Assembly: GCF_963662255.1 (NCBI RefSeq)
Contig: NC_085052.1
Coordinates: 17,149,151 to 17,213,150 of the forward strand
Origin: Cinclus cinclus
Lineage: Eukaryota > Chordata > Aves > Passeriformes > Cinclidae
DNA: 64,000 bases
Reading direction: 5' to 3'
The position numbers and the translations under genes are program-made. This document shows, piece by piece, positions 25,447-34,593 of the stretch. Under the pieces are notes generated by a model that did no database searches, was not told where the DNA came from, and saw only the letters and a program-made list of their open reading frames with translations. Positions within the stretch are counted from its first letter, which is position 1; every line of letters begins with the position of its first letter.

Positions 25447-28400
25447 CACCTGCATATTTGGAGGGCGCTTCTTTCTGCGAGCCCTGCTCGTTGTGACCGG
25501 GAGCAAGAGGTAACGTGTCCTTTCCCTCCCTTTGTCCCGCAGAGAAACCCGTCAGCCTGACTTACCGATGTCCCTGTCGATTCTACGAGAGCAACGTGGC
25601 AAGAGCCAATATTAAGCACCTCAAAATCCTCTCCACACCCAACTGCTCACTTCAGATCGTGTAAGTCTCCTGCTCTTTTCAGCCGGGTGCCAATCTCGGG
25701 TGTCAAAAAGAAGGGTTACAGAGCTGGTGCCTGCTCTGGTGGTTGAATTTCAGTGTGCCTCATGCCGTGGCTCCCAATTCATGTCTTCACCCCCTGTGTC
25801 AGAGACAGCTGGACCCTGCTTTACCCCACACAGAGGAGCCCAGCTTGTTGTTTCCCAACTGTGTTTCTGTGATCTCCCTATTACTGTGTGATCCCATGTC
25901 CTGCTCCCCGTGGGTATGTGAGCAGGGATGTCCGACAGGCTGTCCATGTCCGACAGGCTGTCCATCGGATGTGGAGCTTCACACCTTGGGGTAAAAACTT
26001 CCTAGTGGTCTGAGTCTTCTCCATAGAATGCAGCTAAACAAGGTGTAGGAATTCCTGTATTTCATGAATCCTCCACAGGAGGTATAGACCCTAGAAATGT
26101 GGTGGTCTAATTTAGGGATGCTTGCCAGGCAGGGACTAACTGAGTTAATTTTAGCAGAACAGAAAGATGGATTCCCAGTAGAAAATAACATCTTTATTTT
26201 TTTGCTGGAAAAACAACCCTCATTTTCAGGAAATATTGGGAATTATTTTGTTTGTCTTCATATATTTGTGTGTATGTGTTAGGAAGGTTTTTTGTTCACT
26301 TCATGGGTGATTCCCCCCACCCCCCCCCAAGAAAAAAAAAAAATTCTAAACCTTCTGAAGAAAAAAATCCCCAGCTTTCATCTTTTCATTGCAAGGGAAC
26401 CCTAATACTCTCAGCTTCTGTTTACCTTTATAAGAGAGTGTCAGGGACTAGATTTGGTTTCTGTGCAGTGATTCCATTAGTGGTTCTGTCTTTTACCCAT
26501 ATGTTGAGTCCTTCCTCTTGCAACTCAAATGCTCTAAAAATCAATTTTTGTCATCCAAAGCATTTTTGCACTCAGAAAACTGTTGTGGTTTCATGAGATT
26601 GCTCAGGAACAAGTTATTATTAGTATGGTGTTTTTTTTCTGTTTTAAACCACTATGTATATCATACACATTTTATCATGCACTTCTGCCTTAGGATTTGG
26701 TGGAGGACAGTTAGAAAAATGTAAGCTTCAGCTGAGAAATAATTTTCTTTCAGAAAAATGGCAAAACCAGCTGTGACTAACTTCGATCTCTACCTATAAA
26801 CAATTTTGGTGGCAAGCATGCAATAGTGCATGGATTTGTGCTCTGGGGCTGTCAGTGATGTCATAAGAATCCCAGTGCTAAGGCTTTTAAGAGGATTTGG
26901 AATTTTCTGGAGGAGCTTCAAGAAAATGACAGCATTTAAGACAGGATAGATTATATATTTCTCTTTTAATTAACACAGGTTTATAGTAATTAGAGATAAA
27001 TAAGAGCATGAAATGCAAAACCAGAAACATCTATGTTCTTGCCCATTCCTGATCCAAATGTATTTGTCTGTGATACACAGAACATATGAACCCATAGTTC
27101 GCCCTCTTTTTGTTGCTTTTACAAGTAAGGTACTTAAAATAGCCCTCTAAATACTCTTGAAACATGACTTCAAACTAGGTCTTCATCAAAACAGGAGATG
27201 AAATCAATCAAAACTAACACATGAATTTCTCGCCTTGATTCATTTTAAGCATCAAATAATGAAGGTGTAGATAAATTAAAAGCTGCCATTTTCAGGAATA
27301 GAGAATTTAAGCGAAACATAAAGTTACTGCTAGAAGATATTTTGTACATTTTGTTGTTTGGTTGGTTTTTTGCACAAGTATATTTTCCTTTTTTGGTTAC
27401 GAGGAGCTGTACCCGAACAAAAAGCCTAAGAGCAGAAGTCTAAGAGCAGGCTTTTATCTTTCGTTCTATTGTAAATCATCTCTCCAGATCCAGTCAACCC
27501 CTCTGTCAATGTCTACTTCTCCAAAGTCCACACTAAATTCCTTGCTTTTCAGTACAGGGAAATGAGCATTTTTAGCAAGTAGACACCTAAACCCCAGTCC
27601 AGGTTTAACACTCCATACAAGCTCCTATGTCTCTTCCTGGCACAAGGAACTGGGGCTGACAGGCTTAGAAAAGGATGTCTGAAGAAATCAGTGTCTCAGT
27701 ATTAGGTGAGAGGTAATATTAGGTGAGAGGAATTGTGTTGAATGTGGCTGGAGACTGGTTACGTGTGCTTTTGCTTCTGTACCCTGTGAGGTCAGCTCAA
27801 GAATTCCCAGGCATCAGCAAATCCGTTCTTACACTCTGTTGGTATCACTTGACTGGAAATGCTCCAGCTTGGCACTGCTGTAAGGGAAATATGAATTAGG
27901 CCCATTCATCTCTGTACTGGCGCAGGGGTTGCAGGACAGATCCTTGATGTGTTTATGTTACAACTGTGTTGTTGCATAACTTCTGACCAAGGAGCCTTTT
28001 TGACCTGTTAATTCTTACGCCATCGTTTTACATTCTACAGATTTCATTTTATAAAGGGAGGAACATTATGGCCTCCATCCAGCAAATGTTTAAACAAGTA
28101 CTGAACTTATTAGTATAGGCACTTCCATAAAATTGCTGCTCTCTGCACTTTTGCCAAGGCAGGCAGGCTGTTAAGAGGGGAATTTTGGAGCAGCTGGGGC
28201 AGAGGCAGGGTGCTGCAGTGAATGTGGGAGATAACAGCTCTTGAGAGGTCCTGAGATCCCTTGAAGGTGAGACCTGTTGATGAAAAGCTATTTGTCCTGT
28301 TTCTGAATGAAAGATTCAGATAGCCCAAATGTCAAATTCACAGGGAATTCAAGTTAGCTAAAAAGTTTTGCTTTGGGAAGGGCATCTTGGAAATCCAGGA

Positions 28401-29097
28401 GAAAGCCCTCAGGAGGTTTCAGCCTTTGTTTCCAATGCTGAGTGAATACATAAGGGGAAACTTGCCTCTGGCATTATTGCACTTTCAGTTGTCTTCTTCC
28501 CTGAAACCTGTTAATTCAGTCTTGTATAAAACAAAAAGCTAACAAGTGACCACACCTTTTCTTTCAGAACATCGAGAGGTGTCTGTCCTCAAAGCATGTG
28601 AAACTTCAGTTTCAGATTGAATCTAAAAGCTGTTCTCAATCAATTCATTGCAAAAATTACCTGTATTTACCGTGTCAGTATTTCCAAATGAAATTTTTCT
28701 ATTGTTTGCACTGAACTAATTCACAGTCCGGGTATGAATTGCAAGTCTTAGATTCAAGTTCTGTGTCTGTTCCACTCTCACATGATTCCCAGTACAGACC
28801 ACAAGAGCCTGTCAAAGGAGACAGATGGCTTCCAAACCAGGGATATTTATAACAGGTGACTCAAGAGTGGGAGAAATGAGCCGTCCTCTTCACGGGTTAA
28901 CCAAGAGCAGCATGGGCACCCAAGGAGAATAAGGCACGGGGGTGCAGGGTAGGTGTGGGCAGAGGAGCTTTGCACCAGACTCACTCTGACTTTTCTCCTT
29001 TGGCAGTGCAAGGCTCAAGAGCAACAGCAAGCAAGTGTGCATTGATCCCAAGTTAAAGTGGATCCAGGAATATCTGGAGAAAGCTTTAAACAAGTAA
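20496..29097 (+). CDS. CXCL12: C-X-C motif chemokine 12, alpha isoform (join 20496-20556, 25543-25660, 29007-29097)
   Basis: Secreted homeostatic chemokine. By family knowledge it signals through CXCR4 and is scavenged by ACKR3, guiding germ cells, haematopoietic progenitors, neurons and endothelium. The join gives 89 codons plus TAA, the same precursor length as mammalian alpha. Residues 1-21 are a hydrophobic signal peptide. The mature chain starts [11 protein letters not shown], the receptor-activating N-terminus followed by the CXC motif. Cysteines fall at mature positions 9, 11, 34 and 50, which pair 9-34 and 11-50 in the family. The heparan-sulfate cluster K24-H25-L26-K27 is kept. The C-terminal helix reads [13 protein letters not shown]. 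Substitutions relative to human include T6, Y14, N17, I23, S30, S35, S44, S46 and K47. The start has a strong context (A at -3, G at +4) and there is no ATG in the inferred leader. Confidence 0.97.
20557..25542 (+). other. CXCL12: CXCL12 intron 1
   Basis: 4986 bp, GTAAGT to CAG. The first 1.4 kb is CpG island. The rest is unremarkable except for a 41-T run at 25406-25446 near the 3' end. No internal coding exon was recognised. Confidence 0.9.
25399..25446. repeat. Poly(T) tract, 41 uninterrupted T, before exon 2
   Basis: TTTTTTTC followed by T41 (25406-25446), ending 96 bp before the exon 2 acceptor. Such length is likely to vary between individuals and to be error-prone in sequencing. Confidence 0.95.
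25543..25660 (+). CDS. CXCL12: CXCL12 coding exon 2 (CXC motif, receptor-binding core)
   Basis: 118 nt between acceptor CCCGCAG and donor GTAAGT. Adds the end of the signal peptide and mature residues 1-38, plus two bases of codon 39. It includes the [13 protein letters not shown] start with its CXC pair, the N-loop ([15 protein letters not shown]) and the first beta strand up to NCSLQI. Arg8 and Lys1-Pro2, key for receptor activation in the family, are present, as is the KHLK heparan-sulfate site. Position 33-35 reads N-C-S, a formal N-glycosylation sequon absent from human (N-C-A). Use is doubtful because the Cys is disulfide-bonded in the fold. An uninterrupted run of 41 T lies 96 bp upstream of the acceptor. 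Confidence 0.97.
25930..25964. repeat. 18-bp tandem duplication in intron 2
   Basis: GTCCGACAGGCTGTCCAT occurs twice in direct succession. Confidence 0.9.
26312..26343. repeat. Adjoining C-run and A-run in intron 2
   Basis: CCCCCCACCCCCCCCC followed closely by a run of about 13 A. Simple sequence only. Confidence 0.85.
29007..29093 (+). CDS. CXCL12: CXCL12 coding exon 3 (beta strands and C-terminal helix)
   Basis: 87 nt from acceptor TTGGCAG to donor GTAAGG at 29094. Encodes mature residues 39-67 and two bases of codon 68: [10 protein letters not shown], the fourth cysteine (QVCIDPK) and the amphipathic helix. The donor splits the last Lys codon (AA|G). All three alternative 3' choices restore Lys68: the unspliced G (alpha), G at 34578 (beta) and A at 32700 (gamma-like). 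If the donor is not used, translation stops at TAA 29095-29097, which is itself part of the donor sequence. Confidence 0.96.
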
Positions 29098-31370
29098 GGC
29101 AAGAGACAAATGGACTTAACAGCTAACATCCTGATTTATTAAAGGGTAGAACATTAAGGGCTGGCTTTTACCATGTGGACCAAGTACTCGTGGAATCAGA
29201 TATTGTTTCAAAGAAGGGTTTGGAGTTGACCTAATTTGCATTAAAACAACAGTTTCTAATATATCCTAGATGTTAAACTAAAAATTTTATCAGGGTTTGA
29301 GGCAAAAATTATGCTAATAAGTATGTTCTGGGGTCCCAAATTCATCCTCTTTAAAGAAAAAGCTGTTCTCCCAAGGAAAATTCTTCCTTTATGCCCTTTC
29401 TTCCTCAACCAAACTACAATTACTTCGGAATCTATATAATTCCAGTGTCTTTGGAGCCCCTTCTCCATGTCACACTGGGTGTCTGCTTGCACAGGCAGCT
29501 GAGGCCTAGGGATTCTTGGTGCTAAAAATTGTTTCTCTGCTGCCCAGTGTGGAATGCTCTTAAATGTTGGTCAAGACATGATGAGCTACCATGAATAAGC
29601 CTTTCCCACAATACCAGGGGAAAACCAGCCCAACTTGGCCAATTTGGACTTTCAAAATCTATTTTATTCCCCTTGAAAATGGTTGATCGTGTCTACTTCG
29701 AGGTGGAACTCAGCCCATCTCTGTTCAATTTTATGCTGAAAAGAGCAGCACTGAGCACATTTTTGTGCTGAACTGCAGGGGAGGGCTCCAGTCCTCCAGC
29801 ACTGGAAGATGGTACGTACCAAATGATGGTACAAAGCATTCCCAGAGCCCTGGGCTGTGGTTGATCCAGCAGCAACATTTTGGCCAGCTAGCCTACCTGT
29901 GCACTCAGTATGCCTGCCACCCTTGCCATCGCATTCCCACCCCACAGTAACTGCGCTGTAACCCTGCTGAAACTTGTCCCTCCTGCATCTGTAGGGTGAA
30001 GGCAGGGCTGGAATCCAATCATTTGCGAGAACGATGTACTATTGGGGAAGGTATGGCCCCAGGGCAGATGTGAGGCACAGGTACCTAAATGCTCTCCACT
30101 GTTTGCTTCGTAAATGCATCTGCCAAACAAGGAGCAGAGTTAAAAAAAGAAAGAAAATCTTTGTCCCCGTGTGTTCTTACAACAAGCAAGGGGGGAAATG
30201 TCACCAGAAGTAGAGGGATTCCTCTATGTGTCCCTTTTGGGGACTGCACTGGGGCAAGAGTGAGGGGGAAGAAGGAGGGAAGCCAGCTAACAAAGTCAGT
30301 GTGATTCCAGCCCTGACAGCTCCTCCCATCTCATCTGATGCTCAGTGCCTTCTTTGCTGCCAGCACTCAGCCCTTTTGTCCTTTGGACGAATTCTCTGCA
30401 GAGGTAATCCAGGTTAATGCTGCCAGAATGGCTTTGGGTTTAGGCACAACTGAGCCTAAGAGCAGGATGTGGCCCATGCTGAATATCCTAGGGACCTGAG
30501 CTACCTTGGTTTTACAACCTGGGAAAATTCTCAAGCTCCTGCTTAAGTTTCTGTTTGCTATCATCCCCAACCTGAGACTTAGGAGGCATTTTATAAATCT
30601 GCAAAGTTGGGCAAATATGATTATGTGCCTGTCTGACTTAGGGGAGCAACTCAGCTGGAACATGTTCTGCTCTCACTACCACTAGTGAAGATCTGAGACC
30701 AGCTCTGCTGAAACCAGTGAGTCTGCCTGATCTCCAGACAGATTCTGGGTTCTGTTTACCAAATGATAATACAGAAGCAATTCTGCCAATTTGGTGGATT
30801 CATCCTGGTTTACACTGAGTAACAAGAGAGAATTTGGTCCCAGCTCTATGAAATAAGATGACAGAAAGCATATATCTCCATCACCTAATCCTGTAATCAT
30901 GGCATTGTGTTCATTTTCCAACTAGTAATGCTAGCACCAGTGGCATTTTCATGCTCCACAGACAGTCAGGGCTCTGTCTGTAGCATTTTCACAAGGCATG
31001 TTTTTGATATATTTTAGTACACAGCTTTGACTTCTTCAATGAAATGTACTTTGGAATATATTTATAGCGCATCAAACAATTCATATATTTGAATTGGAGC
31101 CATATGAATGTTGGTAGTTTAAAACATGGATATCCCACTAAACTACTAACAGCTTGTAAAATGAATCTATATAGATCTATAAATGTTAATGTAGCTATCA
31201 GTTTCAATCAGCCATATATTATATTTTTTCACTTGTACCAAAATTGTATGAAATGTGACATTACCCTATATGCACTAGCAATAAAATGGCTAATTGTTTC
31301 ATGTTATGAAAACCCAATTGTACATGGGAATTTATTTTTCTGGAATAAAATCAATACGTTTTGTAGAAAG
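29098..31370 (+). other. CXCL12: Presumed CXCL12 alpha 3'UTR (intronic for other isoforms)
   Basis: Alpha transcripts must fail to use the 29094 donor and be polyadenylated inside the intron. The first good signals are AATAAA at 31280-31285 and 31344-31349, the second followed by a GT-rich stretch (CGTTTTGTAG). This predicts a 3'UTR of about 2.2 kb. The last 400 bp are strikingly AT-rich, as is common in conserved 3'UTR ends. Inferred; no transcript evidence. Confidence 0.6.
31280..31349 (+). terminator. Candidate poly(A) signals for alpha mRNA
   Basis: Two AATAAA hexamers (31280-31285, 31344-31349) 64 bp apart. The second has a GT-rich downstream element within 10 bp, giving expected cleavage near 31365. 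Confidence 0.55.
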
Positions 31371-32699
31371 GGCTCTTGTAATTGCTTAAGTAGAATCCAA
31401 ACTGTGAAGACATCTTAATCTATACCAGTACTTCAATATGAGAGTATCTTCAGTGTTATAATCTGCAGCTAAGGACAAGGAAAAGTTCTTAAAATAGTAG
31501 ACCAATACAGTTAAGTATGAAACCAGAAATGGTTTTTACTAGGGAATTATTTTGCTCACTAATTCTGCTTAGCATTTATTATTGCTTTATATTCATCACA
31601 TCTCCATGTAATATACACATGAGACATCAGTAAAACACATTCAGGCTGTCAGGAATCCAAATTCCTTAACTGGCTTTAAAAATCATTTTGCAGCTGCTGT
31701 GGCCAACATCATTCAACATTCATCCATTTTATAGACATGGGGCAAATCAGTTCTTTCTTGAAATAGCTAACAAAAAATCCTTGATCACTTCACACAATCC
31801 CAGTCATCATTTACGGTACATTGACTCCCTTTCCCTCCTTCCTTTGTACAAGGATATGCAAAATCAGGCCTTTACAGGGTGAACAGAGCCCATCTTGTCC
31901 ACTGTCATATTAATACAGTCCCACTTCAGAACTTCCCTCCTTTAGGATGCCAGAGTCCATTAGGCTCAGTGGCTACTGCAGACACACAGGAGAGATTTGA
32001 TGGACCTGGAGAAGATAACAAAGTCATATGGGAAAAATCTTTCCATAAAGCCAGCTGGGAGAGAGGAAAAGAAATTCTGAATGTGTAGGGGCTGGCTGTG
32101 TTGGCAGCCAAGCCCTGATGTTGCCTTCCAAACCCTGGTGTGGCAGCTCTTCCTAATTTCTAACCTAATTTGAAGGTAACCGTGAAATATAAGATGTCAG
32201 AAGAACCTCCCAGTGCTCCACCAAGCATGTGCTGGGTCAAGGCCCCACACAAAAGGGGACAATGTGGGTGATTTATCTTTACAGCCTTGTTTCAAGGCAC
32301 CAAATGCCCACAGACCCCCTCAGAGTAGCCACTGGTTCTTGCTGATGTCAGCAGGAATTCTGGTTGGGAAGCCAGAAATCCAGTTACCCCTCTGCTTCCA
32401 CTGGACCTGGGAGAGCTTTTAGGATGGTGAGGCTGCTGGCTGAGAAATTCTGGAAGGCATCAGGGGAGGCTTTGGCATTTTGGGTAAAAGGGTTGTTCTG
32501 GCCTCAGAGTTTGCAAATATTCTTCCACCAGGTCACTTTTACTTGTCTGGCATTTCACTCAGACAGAGGTTATATGAAAGGGGGTGTTACGTTTGCACCC
32601 TGCCAGCAAGATATGAAGAGACCAGAGGGTAAATGTGAATGAGGCCTTTGTATATGGATAATTTATGGCAGTCTTTTTTGTATTTTTCTTTTAATTTAG

Positions 32700-32811
32700 A
32701 CCACGTCATCGCACTCATAAAAAAAAGCAACAGAAGAAACGGGGCCCACGCTGCCCTTCCCGTGCAACATCACTAAAGTCTCCAGGGAGAAAGAATGGTA
32801 GGAGGCATTAG
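32700..32811 (+). CDS. CXCL12: CXCL12 gamma-like alternative terminal exon: 36-residue basic tail
   Basis: Begins right after a strong acceptor: a T-rich tract (TCTTTTTTGTATTTTTC) ending in TTTAATTTAG. Joined to exon 3 it completes Lys89 of the precursor (AA+A) and adds 36 residues before TAG at 32809, giving 125 aa; I recall mammalian gamma as 119. The tail contains RHRTHKKKQQKKR, then a Cys, then SPGRKNGRRH. It has 15 Arg/Lys, three His and no acidic residue. It lies 3.6 kb past exon 3 and 1.9 kb before the beta exon, the place of the mammalian gamma exon. The residues hardly align with mammalian gamma beyond lysine richness, so homology rests on position, phase and charge. Expected role: extra heparan-sulfate binding, possibly nuclear or nucleolar targeting. 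Transcription is not shown by sequence. Confidence 0.8.
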
Positions 32812-32824
32812 TTTCTGAGCTGGG

Positions 32825-33008
32825 ACACTTCAGGTTGAAGTTCCTGCTCTTCCACTGACCATCTTATGGGACACTGGGCAAATATATTAGCCTATCCAGA
32901 CCTCCATTTCCCCCCATATTTGTTGAGGATAACATCTCTCCCTTTCCAGCAAAGGAGTATTATAGAGATAAAACTCTCAAAACATGGGAAAAGCTTAGCT
33001 ACAACAGA
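32825..33008 (+). mobile_element. MIR-like SINE remnant, sense
   Basis: The series 'TTCCACTGACC', 'GACACTGGGCAA', 'CCTCCATTTCC', 'TTGAGGATAA' and 'ACATGGGAAAAGCTTAG' follows the order of landmarks in the body of the amniote MIR consensus (as remembered). It is diverged. It starts about 15 bp after the gamma-like stop codon, so it would be in that isoform's 3'UTR. Confidence 0.5.
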
Positions 33009-33009
33009 T

Positions 33010-33150
33010 GTGAGATGATTTTCCCATTTTACAAATTTTACAAATGGGAAAATGGACACACAAAGAGGCTGAAATAAACCTGAAGCAAAGACAAGGTCAA
33101 AAACAGGGTAAAGGTTTGGGAGCCCTCTTTATTTTAGCTCCAGTATCAAA
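33010..33150 (-). mobile_element. MIR-like SINE remnant, antisense
   Basis: Reads like the reverse complement of MIR: a CCATTTTACAAAT-type block, then AATGGACACACAAAGAGGCTGAA, then ACAAGGTCAAAAACAGG and GGTTTGGGAGCCC, in the expected order. Lies head-on to the sense copy just upstream. Identification is by pattern memory only. Confidence 0.45.
33018..33053 (+). repeat. Perfect 12-bp inverted repeat, 12-nt loop
   Basis: ATTTTCCCATTT (33018-33029) and AAATGGGAAAAT (33042-33053) are exact reverse complements with a 12-nt spacer. Falls at the start of the antisense MIR-like remnant and within the gamma-like 3'UTR, so it could form an RNA hairpin there. Confidence 0.85.
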
Positions 33151-34577
33151 CTGACAGAATTAAACTATAACAGCTGTGAATTTGCCACTGGTGTTTTTTA
33201 ATGAGAAATGCAGCACCACGTGGTGACAACATGATGTGGTGCACGGGTGACTGGTTGATGCCTTTCCTACGAGAGATGCTAGGCAAGTCCCAGAGAATGT
33301 TATGTATGTTATATATGCCAATGCTCTGGATGTCCCAGAGTTTGTTTTTTTTTTTCATCACAAGGGTGGTTTGTCCAGCCTTTCTACACCAGAAGAAATA
33401 GGGTTATTACTGTGGGATATTGGAAAATATATCTTCAGAGGAAAGTTTTTTTCTCATGGCTTAGTCATTGTCTTTGTGCCTAGATGAGTTTTCTGAGACT
33501 ACTTTTACTGGGAGTCACAGTCTCTTGCTGTGGTCACAGCACCTTAGTTGTCACCTGTGCTGAGACATCAGTTTTTGAATGTCTGGTGTTTACCCTCTGA
33601 CTCTATAACTCAGTCTTAGTGACCTCATCTAGGCTGCCAAAGGCCGATCAGCCTGGAGCAGGAACAGGGGTCACTTCAGACAAAACCTGGAGCCACCAGC
33701 ACCAACTGGCTCCTTGTTCTGAGTGAAACACACACAAGACACTTGCACTTTGCTGTGATGCCTAACCCACACTCTCCTGGGTACCATGCTCACACTGAGC
33801 ATGGGAGACTCCATTTGTCTGCACCCCACCTGAGCTCCCTACCTCAGCCCTCCAGGCTCACACGGTTGCTGTGCAGTGCCTGCGTGCCCTGCCTGTCACC
33901 TCACCTTCACTGGGCAGCAGGGCACCACAGGCTCTGACGTGGTCCCCAGCTGCTCACACCAGGTGAGGTCCCAGGGCAGGGAGGCTCAGGGGTGGCTCCA
34001 GGCTGGCAGAGAACGCTGGTTGCCTCTAGTCTCCAGCCACCCCACAGTGGAAGCTGAACAAGAGCAGAGCATGGGCTGCCCTCTACGTTCCTCCATCCTC
34101 ACAGAGACCTGGCACTCTCTGGAGCTGCAGTCCATGATATCCATCAGAGCTGTGGGATAGGAGCAGGTAGAGGAGGCATTCCCAGTGCCCCTTGCTCCGC
34201 TACTGGGGCTGCTCACAAATGATGAATCTCTCCTTTCCCTGCTATATTTTTTTGCCGAGTTTCTTTGCCCACCGATAATTCTCTGCTCTGGCTTTTAAGC
34301 CCAGAACAAGCTTTCTAGCCAGTCCTCTTCCTGTATTAGTTCTGAACACCTTACTAACTGTGATGAGCACAACCTGCCCGAAGTAACACCCACTGCTGGG
34401 CTTGCCCTGCTGGGTCCCCGTAGCTCCTTGCGGAGAACTTCTCCCAGAATGTTCAGCAATTACTGGTTGCCTTTGGGTTAGTCCAGACATAGATTTGCTG
34501 TTTGACTAGGCCTGATAGCAAAGCTTTTGCAACTGAAATAAACCTTAATAGTGTTTCACTTTCTTCTTCATCAACAG

Positions 34578-34593
34578 GAGGTTCAAGATGTAA
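34578..34593 (+). CDS. CXCL12: CXCL12 beta terminal coding exon (RFKM tail)
   Basis: After a pyrimidine-rich acceptor (TTTCTTCTTCATCAACAG), the base G at 34578 completes Lys89, followed by AGG TTC AAG ATG TAA, coding Arg-Phe-Lys-Met then stop. This is exactly the four-residue extension of mammalian SDF-1 beta and gives a 93-aa precursor. By family knowledge the extra residues slow C-terminal proteolysis. The same bases are open in a second frame as far as TAA 34607-34609, which matters if an exon ending at 32797 is spliced here (see findings). Confidence 0.95.

Larger units (their letters stand above)
25661..29006 (+). other. CXCL12: CXCL12 intron 2
   Basis: 3346 bp, GTAAGT to CAG. Contains an 18-bp unit repeated twice (about 25930-25964), adjoining C and A runs at about 26312-26343, and a duplicated TATTAGGTGAGAGG motif at about 27700-27731. 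No coding exon or RNA gene was recognised. Confidence 0.9.
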
